Source of the DNA: Burkholderia aenigmatica
GTDB lineage: Bacteria; Pseudomonadota; Gammaproteobacteria; Burkholderiales; Burkholderiaceae
DNA length: 64,000 nt
Assembly: GCF_902499175.1 (NCBI RefSeq)
Contig: NZ_CABVQC010000003.1
Location: 1-64,000, forward strand
Reading direction: 5' to 3'
Of the stretch, positions 35,883 through 45,935 are shown one piece after another; position 1 is the stretch's first letter; each line of letters begins with the position of its first letter. A model generated the notes under the pieces. It had not been told where the DNA came from and searched no databases. It saw only the letters and a list, made by a program, of their open reading frames with translations. The position numbers were made by a program, and so were the translations under genes.

Positions 35883-36902
35883 ATGACTTCACGGAACATG
35901 CAAGCGGCGGCGGTACCCGCGCCGCATCGGGTGGGGCTGCTGGTGATGCCCCAGTTCTCCCACCTCGGGCTCGCGCTCGTGATCGAGGCCATGTCGCTCG
36001 CGAACTGGCTGGCCCAGCGCGTGCGTTACGAGTGGACCGTCCTGTCGATCGACGGCGAACCCGTGGATGCCACGAACGGCATGTGGACGCCGACGCGGCC
36101 GATCGGCGATGCGCGCGGCGGGTTCACGACGATCTTCGTGATCGCGAGTTTCGACGCGCAACGTCACGCGAAGCATCGCGGCGTGAAGACCTGGCTGCAG
36201 AACCAGATGGCCTTCGGCACGCAGATCGGCGGTATCGAGACGGGCACCGAACTGCTTGCGGCGGCCGGCTTGCTGCAGGGCCGTCCGTCGGCCGTGCACT
36301 GGGACAACGTCGAAGGCTTCCAGGAGGCTTATCCGAAGGTCGGCGCCACCACGCGGCTCTACACGATCGAGCCGCGCGTCATCACCTGCGCGGGCGGCAC
36401 GGCGATCATCGACATGATGCTCGAATGGATCGGCCGGTCGGAGGGCGCCGAGCTCGCGCGGGAGATCGCCCGTCACCTGCTGCATGCGAAGCTGCGCGGC
36501 GCGGACGCGCTGCAGCTCGCGGAGGGCGAGGCCGCGCCGGCCTCGACGAGCATGACGGTGGCGAAGGCAGTCAGGCTGATGCGCGAGTCGATGGCGGAGC
36601 CGATGTCGTGCGAGTCGCTTGCGCAGGCGGTCGGGCTGTCGAAGCGGCAGCTCGAGCGTCACTTCAAGCGGCATATGGCGACCGCGCCCTTGCAGTACTA
36701 CCTGAGCCTGAGGGTGGCGACCGCGCATCAATTACTGCAGCAGACGGAGCTGAGCGTATCGCAGGTGGCCGCGGCGACGGGCTTCGAATCGATCGAGCAT
36801 TTTTCGCGCGTGTACAAGTCGCGGTTCGGATGCCCGCCGAGCCGCGACCGGTCGCAATCGTGGGCGGCGCCGGTGATGCGTCACCGGGCGCCGGCGGCCT
36901 GA
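35883..36902 (+). CDS. GlxA-type transcriptional regulator (DJ-1/PfpI plus AraC)
   Basis: The 339-residue protein has a DJ-1/PfpI-like sensor domain (VGLLVMPQFSHLGLALVIEA, GGIETGTELLAAAGLL) and a C-terminal AraC helix-turn-helix pair (ESLAQAVGLSKRQLERHFK, SQVAAATGFESIEHFSRVY). GbdR and CdhR, which control glycine betaine and carnitine use, share this architecture. It is divergent from the aldehyde dehydrogenase gene and probably controls the cluster at 27415-35576. Confidence 0.92.
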   Translation: MTSRNMQAAAVPAPHRVGLLVMPQFSHLGLALVIEAMSLANWLAQRVRYEWTVLSIDGEPVDATNGMWTPTRPIGDARGGFTTIFVIASFDAQRHAKHRGVKTWLQNQMAFGTQIGGIETGTELLAAAGLLQGRPSAVHWDNVEGFQEAYPKVGATTRLYTIEPRVITCAGGTAIIDMMLEWIGRSEGAELAREIARHLLHAKLRGADALQLAEGEAAPASTSMTVAKAVRLMRESMAEPMSCESLAQAVGLSKRQLERHFKRHMATAPLQYYLSLRVATAHQLLQQTELSVSQVAAATGFESIEHFSRVYKSRFGCPPSRDRSQSWAAPVMRHRAPAA

Positions 36903-37021
36903 CGCGTGTGCTGCCGGGCGGGCCCGTTCCGGCGGCGCGCGGGATTGGGGCGCAAACGCCGTTCCGGGTCCACGGCCAAAGCTGGTATCCTGACCGCACC
37001 ACGTTCACGCGGGAGGGTGCC

Positions 37022-37252
37022 ATGGCAGCCAAGGAAGTCTCGAAGAAAAAGTACTTGAAGATCCTGAACAAACGCCTGCGCGCCGAGCCGGATGCCCCGG
37101 CCGGCGCGTCGTTCGCTTTCTACCCGCTGGGTGCGAAGGCGAAGCAGGCGACGGGCGTCGCGTCCAGCGAGCCGCGCAGCAAGCGCGAACTCGCGAAGAT
37201 GGCCGCGATCCAGCGCAAGGCGGCGGAAGAGTTCGTCGTCACCGGCGCCTAG
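37022..37252 (+). CDS. Small basic hypothetical protein
   Basis: The 76-residue protein is rich in Lys and Ala (MAAKEVSKKKYLKILNKRLR) with no recognised domain. GGGAGG lies upstream of the ATG. It may be a nucleic-acid-associated protein but nothing shows this. It lies alone between the GlxA regulator and the broken MBL gene. Confidence 0.6.
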   Translation: MAAKEVSKKKYLKILNKRLRAEPDAPAGASFAFYPLGAKAKQATGVASSEPRSKRELAKMAAIQRKAAEEFVVTGA

Positions 37253-37377
37253 GCCGCGCCATCGTCGTTTGCGCGACCGCGTGGCGGGCGCGCAAACGGC
37301 TTTTCCTGTCGATATCGATTGGATGCCGCGCGGGCGAACCGGCCCGCGCGCGGTGGTTTTTGCCGGCTTTTTTCCCG

Positions 37378-38098
37378 TTACGCGGCCGCCGCCTCGCAAT
37401 GCGCGATCGCGCCGGCGAGCACGCGCGGGATGTCGTGCGTGATGGCAGGGCCGTGCATCGGCAGGATCACGTCGAGATCGAGCGCCTGGATCCGGCGCAG
37501 CGCACTCGCCAGATGAGCGAGCGACGGCAGGTAGTCCGAGCGCCGGCAGGTAGTCCGAGCGCCGGATCGAATCGAGAATCGCCGGCAGCGGGTCGTCCGT
37601 CGCTTCGTCGCCGAAGCGCATCAGGATGTCCGACGACAGCAGCGCCTGGTACGCCGGCAGATACACGACCAGCGCATCCCACTGATGGACATGCTTCGTG
37701 AAGATCGGCACGACGTCGACACCGGAAATCGTCGTCGGCTTGCCGTCCTTCAGCGGCTGCGCGCGCACACCGAAGATATCGGCCAGCCCATGCGTGCAGA
37801 TCGGATGCGCATACGCGACGAGCGCCGGATTGGCCGCGAGGAAGTCGGGCAGGGCGCCCATCTCGTCGACTTCGAAATGCGGAACGATCACGCTGCTCAC
37901 CATCGACGGCGTGATGCCGACGGTCGCGAGGCTCGCGGTCAGTTGCGGAAAGTTGGAACGCGTGCCCGTTTCGATGCAGACGACGTCGCCGTTCGGCGAG
38001 CGGACGAAGAACTGGCTGAAGCCGAGCTTCAGCGTGTCGATATAGGTCGTTGCGCGAAACAGGCCGCTGCGGATTTCTTCGATACGGGCGTTGTCCAT
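37378..38098 (-). pseudogene. Di-iron-type MBL-fold protein disrupted by a 19-bp tandem duplication
   Basis: From ATG 38098 the frame reads like an ODP/flavodiiron-type metallo-beta-lactamase protein: PHFEVDEMGALPDF (His-x-Glu-x-Asp instead of HxHxDH), HPICTHGLADIFG and LLSSDILMRFGDE. After SIRRSDYLPAL the frame is lost because a 19-base unit is present twice. Without one copy the frame continues through SLAHLASALRRI, QALDLDVILPMHGPAI and THDI to a TAA at 37378, giving about 233 residues. The break removes the last metal His (MHGPAI). The gene is either dead, reversible through loss of a repeat, or hit by an assembly error. Confidence 0.85.
37528..37565. repeat. Exact 19-bp tandem duplication
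   Basis: The unit CAGGTAGTCCGAGCGCCGG occurs at 37528-37546 and again directly at 37547-37565 with no mismatch. Nineteen is not a multiple of three, so it shifts the frame of the MBL gene. Confidence 0.95.
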
Positions 38099-38304
38099 CG
38101 ATGCAATCCTTGCGCGGGCAGTGGGGGCCGGACACCACCGTCGCGCGATCGCTGCGATGCGCCGGGCAGGCGCGCGATCCGGTGCCTCGACTCAGTCTAG
38201 CAGTGTCGGTCCGGCCACGAATCCTGTCAGTTCACGCAGCAGCCGGCCGGGCGTAGCGCTGAACGCCGTCCCGGCCGTCATGAACACCCAGGCTGATCCG
38301 GCGC

Positions 38305-39723
38305 TCAGGAGATCTTGTCCGCCGCCGCGTATTGGCCGCTGCCGCCCGTTTCGTCGCCCGCCGCGAGCTGTTCCAGCGCGAGCCCCTTCGTCTCGATCCC
38401 GAGCGTCCACACGGCGAACGCGGCCGCGACGAACGACAGCGCGCCGAGCGTGAATACGCCGCCCTGGCCGAACACGGGCAGCACGACACCGACCACGTAA
38501 GGCCCGATCAACGAGCCGACGCGCCCGATCGCCGACGCAAAGCCCGAGCCCGTCGCGCGCGCGCCGGTGCCGTACAGCTCGGGCGTATACGTGTACAGCG
38601 CGGCCCACATCCCGAACAGGAAGAACTGCATCGCGAGGCCCGTGACGATCAGCAGCGTCGTGCTGCCGCCGTACAGCGCACTTTGGCCGTATGCGTAGGC
38701 CATCACGCCGCCGCCGAGCAGCGACGCGATGCAGGTCGGCTTGCGCCCCCAGCTTTCGACGAGCCACGCGGCGCACAGGAAGCCCGGCACGCCGCCGAGC
38801 GAGATCAGCACCGTGTAGAACACCGATTTCGTGACTTCGAAGCCGGCCTGCTGCAGCAGCGCGCCGAGCCACGACGTGAGGCCGTAGAAGCCGAGCAGCG
38901 CGAAGAACCACAGCAGCCACACCATCACCGTGCGGCGGCGGTACGCGCCGCTCCAGATCTCGCGCAGCGCACCGCGCCCGCGTGCGACGGCCGGCTCCGC
39001 GAGCCGCGACGGCGGCGGCAGCGTCGAGACGCCGGCCGAGCGCATCACCTTCGCCTCGATCGTGTGCATCACCGTGTCGGCTTCCGTGTGCCGGCCCGCA
39101 TGCTCGAGCCAGCGTGGCGATTCCGGCACGATGCGGCGCACGACGAGCACGAACACGGCGGGAATCGCGAGCAGCGCGAACACCGTGCGCCAGCCGAACT
39201 GCGGCAGCACGAAATACGCGACGATGCCGGCCGTGATGAAGCCGAGCGGCCAGAAGCCGTCCATCAGCGCGATCAGGCGGCCGCGCTTCTCGGTCGGCAC
39301 GAATTCGGACAGCAAGGTTTGCGCGACCGGGAATTCCATGCCCATCCCGATCCCGAGCAGCACGCGGTAGACGATCAGCGCGTCGACGCTCTGCGCGGTC
39401 GAGCACAGGTAGGACGCGGCGCCCCACAGCACCATGCTCCACTGGAACACGGGCCGGCGGCCGAAGCGGTCGGCGAGCAGGCCGGCGACGGCCGCGCCGA
39501 GCACCATCCCGAAGAAGCTCGCGCTCGCGACGAGGCCGGCGGCCGCGGTCGACAGCCCGAACTCCTTGCGGATCGAGCCGAGCACGAAGGTCATCGTGCC
39601 GAGGTCGACCGAGTCGAAGAAGAACGCGATCGCGATGATGAAGAAGATCCGCTTGTGATAGCCGGAGAACGGCAGGCGTTCGAGCCGGGCGGCGGCGGAG
39701 GCGGGAGCGGTGGCGGCGGGCAT
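38305..39723 (-). CDS. MFS metabolite:H+ symporter
   Basis: The 472-residue membrane protein has about twelve hydrophobic spans, the MFS motif GLLADRFGRRPVF after helix 2, and ESPRWLEHAGR before the central loop. This pattern belongs to the metabolite/sugar:proton symporter groups; the substrate is probably an organic acid or aromatic. It lies between the MBL pseudogene and the ABC exporter genes, with a terminator separating it from the latter. Confidence 0.88.
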   Translation of the reverse strand: MPAATAPASAAARLERLPFSGYHKRIFFIIAIAFFFDSVDLGTMTFVLGSIRKEFGLSTAAAGLVASASFFGMVLGAAVAGLLADRFGRRPVFQWSMVLWGAASYLCSTAQSVDALIVYRVLLGIGMGMEFPVAQTLLSEFVPTEKRGRLIALMDGFWPLGFITAGIVAYFVLPQFGWRTVFALLAIPAVFVLVVRRIVPESPRWLEHAGRHTEADTVMHTIEAKVMRSAGVSTLPPPSRLAEPAVARGRGALREIWSGAYRRRTVMVWLLWFFALLGFYGLTSWLGALLQQAGFEVTKSVFYTVLISLGGVPGFLCAAWLVESWGRKPTCIASLLGGGVMAYAYGQSALYGGSTTLLIVTGLAMQFFLFGMWAALYTYTPELYGTGARATGSGFASAIGRVGSLIGPYVVGVVLPVFGQGGVFTLGALSFVAAAFAVWTLGIETKGLALEQLAAGDETGGSGQYAAADKIS

Positions 39724-39737
39724 GGCGTCCTCTGAAA

Positions 39738-39774
39738 TGAAAAGGGGCCTCGCAGCGCATGCTCCAAGGCCCCG
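39738..39774 (-). terminator. Rho-independent terminator of the ABC exporter operon
   Basis: On the minus strand GGGGCCT pairs with AGGCCCC across a 16-base loop that can pair further, followed by TTTT. It lies about 100 bases downstream of the ABC permease stop and just ahead of the MFS gene. Confidence 0.6.
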
Positions 39775-39873
39775 ATGCTTCGGTATTCAGTAGACGCGAC
39801 CACAAACTGCCGCATCAGAGGAAAAGCGCCGCCTGCTTGCCCAAATGCGTCATCGGCGGCGGCGCGTGCGGCT

Positions 39874-40635
39874 TCAATTCTTCAGCTTGTAGCCGGTGCG
39901 GAACATCCACGCGACGATCGCCAGCAGGATCACGAGGAACAGCGACGTCGCGCCGAGGCTGACGCCCACGTGCACGTCGGCGATCCCGTAGAACGACCAG
40001 CGGAAGCCGCTGACCAGGTAGACGATCGGGTTGAACAGCGTGACGACGCGCCACGCGGGCGGCAGCATGTCGACCGAATAGAAGCTGCCGCCGAGGAACG
40101 TGAGCGGTGTGATGATCAGCAGCGGCACGAGCTGCAGCTTCTCGAAGCTGTCGGCCCAGATGCCGATCACGAAGCCGAACAGGCTGAACGTGATCGCCGT
40201 CAGCACGAGGAACAGCACCATCCAGAACGGGTGCAGGATGTGCAGCGGCACGAACAGGCCGGCGGTCGCGAGGATGATCACGCCGAGCAGGATCGACTTC
40301 GACGCGGCCGCGCCCACATACGCGATCACGATCTCCCAGTACGACACGGGCGCGGACAGGATCTCGTAGATCGTGCCCGTGAAGCGCGGGAAGTAGATGC
40401 CGAACGACGCGTTCGAGATGCTCTGCGACAGCAGCGACAGCATCACGAGCCCCGGCACGATGAACGAGCCGTAGCCGATGCCGTTTACGTCGCTGATGCG
40501 CGAGCCGATCGCGGAGCCGAACACCACGAAGTACAGCGACGTCGAGATCACCGGCGCGATGATGCTCTGCATCAGCGTGCGGCGCGTGCGGGCCATTTCT
40601 GCGCGGTAGATCGCGCGGATTCCATGCAGGTTCAT
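39874..40635 (-). CDS. ABC-2 type transporter permease (YadH-like)
   Basis: The 253-residue protein has six hydrophobic spans and the ABC-2 pattern seen in YadH and NodJ ([45 protein letters not shown]). It forms the membrane part of an exporter with the ATPase three bases upstream. The cargo is not known; polysaccharide or lipid export is typical of relatives. Confidence 0.92.
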   Translation of the reverse strand: MNLHGIRAIYRAEMARTRRTLMQSIIAPVISTSLYFVVFGSAIGSRISDVNGIGYGSFIVPGLVMLSLLSQSISNASFGIYFPRFTGTIYEILSAPVSYWEIVIAYVGAAASKSILLGVIILATAGLFVPLHILHPFWMVLFLVLTAITFSLFGFVIGIWADSFEKLQLVPLLIITPLTFLGGSFYSVDMLPPAWRVVTLFNPIVYLVSGFRWSFYGIADVHVGVSLGATSLFLVILLAIVAWMFRTGYKLKN

Positions 40636-40638
40636 GCG

Positions 40639-41586
40639 TCAGGCTCCTTGCTGCACGCCGTTGCGGCGGTTGTCGATCAGGCTGACGAAAATGTCCTCGA
40701 GCGAGCTCTGCGTCGTATGCAGGTCGCGGAAGCCGATGCCGGCCGAGCCGAGCGCGTTGATCAGCGTCGCGATGCTCGCGTCGTCGCGCTGCGAGTCGTA
40801 CGTGTAGACGAGCGCGGCGCCGTCGTCCGCGCGTTCGAGCCCGAACGGCGCGAGCGCGGGCGGCACGTCCGCGAGCGGATGCTCGAGCTGCACGGTGAGC
40901 TGCTTCTTGCCGAGCTTGCGCATCAGCTCGCGCTTCTCCTCGACGAGCACGAGCTCGCCGCCGAGGATGATGCCGATCCGGTCGGCCATTTCCTCGGCTT
41001 CCTCGATGTAGTGCGTGGTCAGCAGGATCGTCACGCCGCTCTCGCGCAGCGAATCGACGAGCTTCCACATGTCGCGGCGCAGCTCGACGTCGACGCCGGC
41101 CGTCGGTTCGTCGAGGAACAGGATGCGCGGCTCGTGCGACAGCGCCTTCGCGATCATCACGCGGCGCTTCATGCCGCCCGACAGCGTCATCAGCTTGTTG
41201 TCGCGCTTGTCCCACAGCGACAGCGCCTTCAGCGTCTTCTCGATATGGGCGGGATCGGGCGCCTTGCCGAACAGGCCGCGGCTGAACGACACGGTCGCCC
41301 AGACGGTCTCGAACGCGTCGGTCGTCAGTTCCTGCGGCACGAGGCCGATCATTTCGCGGGCCGCACGGTATTGATCGCGGATGTCGTGGCCGCCGACCGT
41401 CACGCGGCCTTCGGTCGGCGTGACGATGCCGCAGATCGAGCCGATCAGCGTCGTCTTGCCGGCGCCGTTCGGCCCGAGCAACGCGAAGATCTCGCCGGGG
41501 CGGATGTCGAGGGTCACATGCTTCAGCGCCTGGAAGCCGGACGCGTAAGTCTTGGAGAGGTCGGAGACGGAAAGGATCGGTTGCAT
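40639..41586 (-). CDS. ABC transporter ATP-binding protein (YadG-like)
   Basis: The 315-residue ATPase has Walker [11 protein letters not shown], signature [15 protein letters not shown], Walker [14 protein letters not shown] and the switch His in [13 protein letters not shown]-terminal extension follows (from about 225). ATG 41586 ([14 protein letters not shown]) is chosen over ATG 41622. It works with the permease at 39874. Confidence 0.95.
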   Translation of the reverse strand: MQPILSVSDLSKTYASGFQALKHVTLDIRPGEIFALLGPNGAGKTTLIGSICGIVTPTEGRVTVGGHDIRDQYRAAREMIGLVPQELTTDAFETVWATVSFSRGLFGKAPDPAHIEKTLKALSLWDKRDNKLMTLSGGMKRRVMIAKALSHEPRILFLDEPTAGVDVELRRDMWKLVDSLRESGVTILLTTHYIEEAEEMADRIGIILGGELVLVEEKRELMRKLGKKQLTVQLEHPLADVPPALAPFGLERADDGAALVYTYDSQRDDASIATLINALGSAGIGFRDLHTTQSSLEDIFVSLIDNRRNGVQQGA

Positions 41587-42009
41587 GCTCACGGATGGCA
41601 CGGCCGGCCGGCGTGACGGCATGCGCCGCGCGTGCCCGGTGCCGCCGCCGCTGTGCTGCGGCCGGGACCGGGGACGGCATGGCGAACGGGCGTCATGTCG
41701 AACGGCGTTGTGGTGCGGGATCGCGGGATCGCCATATTAGCAATCGATAGATGGAAATGCATGCTGGTGGAAAGGACGCGCGTTGCCGGCGTCTGATTTG
41801 CGCGAATTGCCGCGGCATTGTTTAGTAAAACGCTGCTTTATTTGCGCCAGGTGAACAATTTGTGCCGTTTTCGACGAAGCGGGCGGCGATTGCATTCCGG
41901 CGCGGCTGGCAGGCCGACTGTGCCGCCCGAACGCCGTCGCGCCGTACCGGGACGGCATGCGCGGCGCTCGCGATAATGCGTTCCTTTCATCGTTCATGGA
42001 GCGGGGCGC
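41587..42009. other. Intergenic region between ABC and cupin genes
   Basis: The middle part (about 41730-41850) is AT-richer (TATTAGCAATCGATAG, TTGTTTAGTAAAACG) and probably holds the divergent promoters. I see no gene and no confident -35/-10 pair. Confidence 0.4.
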
Positions 42010-42306
42010 ATGTCTTTGATCGATTTCAAATCTGTGGCGGCTGCGCAGGCCGTTGCGTGGAAATCCACGATCGTTGGCGAGGTCGGGCCGGCCAGGATCA
42101 AGGTGCTGCGCATGGATGCGCAGGCTTACGAGGCGGAAGTGCACGACTACAACGAGGGGCTGCTGGTGCTGGACGGCCGGATGATGCTCGAGGTCGCGGG
42201 CGAGACGGTCGTCGTCGAGGCCGGGCAGATGTACCTCGCGCTCGCCGGCACGCTTCACGCGGTGCTGCCGGGCAGCCACGGCACGCTCGCGATCATCGAC
42301 GTGTAA
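42010..42306 (+). CDS. Small single-domain cupin protein
   Basis: The 98-residue protein is a single cupin barrel: DYNEGLLVLDGRMMLEVAGE is the first motif and LALAGTLHAVLPGSHGTL carries the second. The usual HxH of metal cupins is reduced, so metal binding is uncertain. It stands alone, and its role is unknown. Confidence 0.85.
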   Translation: MSLIDFKSVAAAQAVAWKSTIVGEVGPARIKVLRMDAQAYEAEVHDYNEGLLVLDGRMMLEVAGETVVVEAGQMYLALAGTLHAVLPGSHGTLAIIDV

Positions 42307-42923
42307 GGTTGCGCCGCAGCATCGATACGGCCCGTCGCGGGCCGGCCAGCAAGGCCGGGCGCGGGTTGGGCGTCGTTGTTCAAACGCGCGTTGGATGGGG
42401 TGGGTATTTGTCTGAGCAAATAAATCGAAGGCTGTTTGAAAAACTGTCAAATCCCCTGCACGCGCTAGGATTGCGCGGTTTCGGTCGTTTGGAACTCTGC
42501 ATCCATTTACTTGTGGGTATCGTCCGATCATAGTTTCCACAAACGACGCATCACGATAACGAATCAAGCGTACGTACGGAGACCAATTCATGAGACGCCT
42601 ATCCGCGGGGCCAGTCGGACTGCCGTTTCCCGTTTTTTCGCTGAATGCAGGCGCGATGCAGATCGCGTCCCTGCGTTGTCATTTCGCCGTGTAGCGGCGA
42701 ACCACTTCCCGTTTCGATCGTTCCGACGGCGCCGTGCCGCATGACGGCGCTGCGGGAGCGCGCTTGTCTGCCGCCGCGGCGTATGCCGCATTTGCCTGAC
42801 CGGCATCGCGGCCGCCTTGCGCACACCGTCATGCGCCGCGCGTTCGTGCGGCGGCGCGATACCAACCGGCGGGCCATGCAGCCTGTCCGGACGAGACTTG
42901 TCGTACCTGAAAAGGAGGGGTTG
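42307..42923. other. Long leader region before the DUF2957 genes
   Basis: The first 200 bases are AT-richer (AGCAAATAAATCGAAGGC, AAACTGTCAAATCCC) and look regulatory. A 34-codon frame starts at 42590 (MRRLSAGPVGLPFPVF) but has weak support. Nothing else coding is visible up to the ribosome site AAGGAGGGG before 42924. Confidence 0.4.
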
Positions 42924-44537
42924 ATGATTTGCATTCCTGAATGGCGGAAAGCGATCCTGTCATGCGCGGTCGTCGTTTTGCCGTTCGTCGCCGGTTGCGG
43001 CGGCGGCGACGATCCGGGGCCGATCACCGTGCCGCAGTGCTCGGGGAGCGCATGCGGGCCGAGCGGTGCCGAAACGACGCCGCCTGTCGTGACGAAGCTG
43101 TGTCCGGACGCGCTCGATTACACGACGACCTACACGGGCGGCGCGGGCAGCGGCGAGTACGTGAAGGTGAAATTCGACACGACGAAGCTCACCTATCAGA
43201 TGCAGTTCCTCGAATCGTCGGTGCCGACGTCGGCAGGGCAAGTCAACAATACCCGCGCGGGCCTGACGATCAGCGGATCGTTCCATCATCCGACCACCCT
43301 CCCGACCGCCGAGCAGAACCGCTGCGCGTTCGTGCTCGACAACGGCGCGACGAGCAACGGCGCGTATGCGGTGACGATCAACCGCGCGGATCCGCCGATG
43401 CTGTTCGTCGGCAATGGCGTGGTGGGTGGCGGGATTCCGGGGGCGACGATTGCGTACAAGGGTATCGACCTCGGGACCCCCACGCCCATCGGCTACGTGC
43501 CGTCGCGGACATTCGATTTCTATCCGTTCATCGGCTTCATCGAAACGGAAACCGATTTTTCGAAGGTCGCCGGCAATTACAACGAGGTCGGCATTCATCT
43601 GTCACCGCTCGGCGGGGGCGGGCAGAGCACGGCCGGTCTGGTCGGCTGGGAGCCGGACGTCGTCAACTGGAACCAGACGCTCAATGCGGACGGCTCATGC
43701 ACGATCACGCCCGGTAGCGACTACTCGTGCCAGACGACCGGGACGCCGTGGACACTGCGCAAGAACGCGGACGGGTCGGCCGACAATGTGTTCGTGAGCA
43801 ACGGGCTGCCGAACGCGTTTGGCGTGGTCTCGTATCCGATGGCGGGGCAGGGGGCGTCGGTCATCCTTCTTGCATCGAGCCAGGCCAAAGGCATCATGAT
43901 CGTCGGCAAGCTGAACGGCGTGCGGATACCGGTCGTGATTCGTGTCGGCTATACGTATGTCGATACGTCCAATCCGCTCGTGTCGGTCGCCGATGCCGAA
44001 GTCGGGATCTCGATGCTGTCGTCGGCCACCGCGATTGCCGCCAATTCGCTGAAAGGCGGTTACATCGGCGCGACCAGCGCATCCGCCTGCGGCGTCGTGA
44101 CGTCGCTCGGCGTTACGAGCTTCTACCCGGCGGCGGGCCCGAGCTTCGATCCCAAAGTGCCGCACCCGGAGTTGCCCGGCAAGTTCATCGACGGCAACTT
44201 CATGTCTGAAGCAGGAACCTGCAACGACGGCACCGCCGTGTCGACGATGGCCGCGAACTATACGTCCACGCTGTTCCAGGGCAATACCGCGGCGTTCATC
44301 GATCCGCAGACGTCGTCGGTGACCTCGCAGTTCGCGCTCGACTATACGCAGGCCACGCCCGGCAAGATCAAGGTCACGGCCACGCAGGACTTCAACGCGA
44401 AGGGTGCGAACGGCAACGTGGCGATCTTCAGCAAGGGCGACACGGGCTGGCTCGTGACGGCCGGCAACGTCTACGCGATGGTCGTCAACAACAACAAGGT
44501 CAACCCGTTCTTCACGGTCGGCGCGTTCGTCCAGTGA
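42924..44537 (+). CDS. DUF2957 lipoprotein
   Basis: The 537-residue protein has a lipoprotein signal with lipobox FVAGC (Cys25), then a Gly-rich spacer and a mainly beta-strand body. It resembles the DUF2957 family known mostly from Burkholderia. Shared elements with the next gene are LCPDALDYTT, GAGSGEYVKVKFDTTKLTY, PGATIAYKG and the C-terminal FFTVGAFVQ. It is probably on the cell surface or periplasmic face of the outer membrane. It heads a run of five exported proteins; function is unknown. Confidence 0.85.
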   Translation: MICIPEWRKAILSCAVVVLPFVAGCGGGDDPGPITVPQCSGSACGPSGAETTPPVVTKLCPDALDYTTTYTGGAGSGEYVKVKFDTTKLTYQMQFLESSVPTSAGQVNNTRAGLTISGSFHHPTTLPTAEQNRCAFVLDNGATSNGAYAVTINRADPPMLFVGNGVVGGGIPGATIAYKGIDLGTPTPIGYVPSRTFDFYPFIGFIETETDFSKVAGNYNEVGIHLSPLGGGGQSTAGLVGWEPDVVNWNQTLNADGSCTITPGSDYSCQTTGTPWTLRKNADGSADNVFVSNGLPNAFGVVSYPMAGQGASVILLASSQAKGIMIVGKLNGVRIPVVIRVGYTYVDTSNPLVSVADAEVGISMLSSATAIAANSLKGGYIGATSASACGVVTSLGVTSFYPAAGPSFDPKVPHPELPGKFIDGNFMSEAGTCNDGTAVSTMAANYTSTLFQGNTAAFIDPQTSSVTSQFALDYTQATPGKIKVTATQDFNAKGANGNVAIFSKGDTGWLVTAGNVYAMVVNNNKVNPFFTVGAFVQ

Positions 44538-44608
44538 CCCCGCATTGAACACGCAGCACCGGCGGCGCATGCGTCGCCGCCGGCGAATCGAATTTCAAGA
44601 GGATTCCT

Positions 44609-45862
44609 ATGAATTTGAAACAATGGATGGCCGCGGCGTCGCTCGCGCCCGTGCTGGCCGCGTGCGGCGGCGACGGCGACCCGCCGCCCGCGCCGGTGGT
44701 CCGGCTGTGCCCGCAGACGATCGACTACAACACGGTGTTCATCGGTGGCTCGGGGTCGGGTGAGCTCGTGAAGGTGCAGCTCGACACGACGAAGATGACG
44801 TACCGGATGACCTACCTCGCATCGCCGGTGCCGACCACCGCGGGCACCGTGCAGCCGACCCGCGATATGGCCCCCGCCAACGTGGTCGACGGCACGCTGG
44901 CCGACGAAACGGGGCTGCCGACGGTGAAGCTGAACCAGTGCACGTTCCGGATGCAGAACGCGAGCCTCGACCCGAGCCGCCCGGCGCGGCTGTTCCTCGG
45001 CGAAGGCGTGCTGGGCGGCGCGATCCCCGGCGCGACGATCCAGTTCGACGGCGTGATCGGCGTCGGCAAGATCCCGAAGACGACATTCCCGTACTACCCG
45101 TTCATCAGCTTCTCGTCGCTGGAAACCGACCTGACGAAGATCGCCGGCACGTACAACCAGCTCGGCTATCACCAGGTGCCGTCGCAGAACTTCCAGCCGG
45201 TGGCGCTCGACCAGAAGGTGACGATCAACGCGGACGGCAGCTATACGGAAACCGACAACTTCGGCAAGAAGAACGGCGGGCAGCCGCTTGCGTCGAGCGC
45301 AACCGTGAACCAGCCGTTCACGCTGCGCCCGGATGCGCCGGCGTTCCAGTCGCTCAACTATCAGCCGCAGATTCCGCCGACGCTCGCCGCGCTCGATCCG
45401 GCGAAGGCCGGCAAGGGGATCCTGATCGTCGGCAAGCTGCGCAACCAGCTCGTGCCGATCTTCATCCGCACCGGCGCCGCCAACGCGGACCTCACGCAAG
45501 GCCCGCCGAGCGCGGACGACGAATCGGGCATCTCGTTCCTGAGCCCGCAGACGGCGATTACGCAGGGCTCGCAGGACGGCGAGTACACGGGCGTCGACAG
45601 CGCGTTCAACTACCGTGCGACCGCGCTCATCGGCGCGCAGGCCACGCTGCTCGATCCGTTCAACGCGTCGCAGGCCGCGCTGACGCGCGCGCTGAACCTC
45701 GACTACACGCAGAAAGTGCCGGGCGTCGTGACGACCGTGCATGCGGACGCGGCGTCGGGGCCGGCAACCGGCAAGTTCGTGTTCACCGGTGGCGTGTTCG
45801 GGTTCCTCGACATGGTCGATACGAGCAACCCGTACTTCACGGTCGGCGCGTTCGTGCAGTGA
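44609..45862 (+). CDS. DUF2957 lipoprotein, second copy
   Basis: The 417-residue protein is a paralogue of its upstream neighbour. It has a lipobox LAAC (Cys19) and the same landmarks: LCPQTIDYNT, GSGSGELVKVQLDTTKMTY, PGATIQFDG and PYFTVGAFVQ. It is about 120 residues shorter, mainly in the middle and late loops. The gene starts 71 bases after the first copy and is likely in the same transcript. Confidence 0.85.
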   Translation: MNLKQWMAAASLAPVLAACGGDGDPPPAPVVRLCPQTIDYNTVFIGGSGSGELVKVQLDTTKMTYRMTYLASPVPTTAGTVQPTRDMAPANVVDGTLADETGLPTVKLNQCTFRMQNASLDPSRPARLFLGEGVLGGAIPGATIQFDGVIGVGKIPKTTFPYYPFISFSSLETDLTKIAGTYNQLGYHQVPSQNFQPVALDQKVTINADGSYTETDNFGKKNGGQPLASSATVNQPFTLRPDAPAFQSLNYQPQIPPTLAALDPAKAGKGILIVGKLRNQLVPIFIRTGAANADLTQGPPSADDESGISFLSPQTAITQGSQDGEYTGVDSAFNYRATALIGAQATLLDPFNASQAALTRALNLDYTQKVPGVVTTVHADAASGPATGKFVFTGGVFGFLDMVDTSNPYFTVGAFVQ

Positions 45863-45935
45863 CCGCATGTGGATGGAGACACGGCGGCGCCGCGCGCGGA
45901 TGCGCGGCGCCCCGACAGAATGAGGGGGAGACTTC

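Noticed and set aside
38332-41616. Long plus-strand open frames opposite the MFS and ABC genes
   Set aside because: High GC makes stop codons rare on the opposite strand; the translations are Arg/His/Glu-rich and lack any domain.
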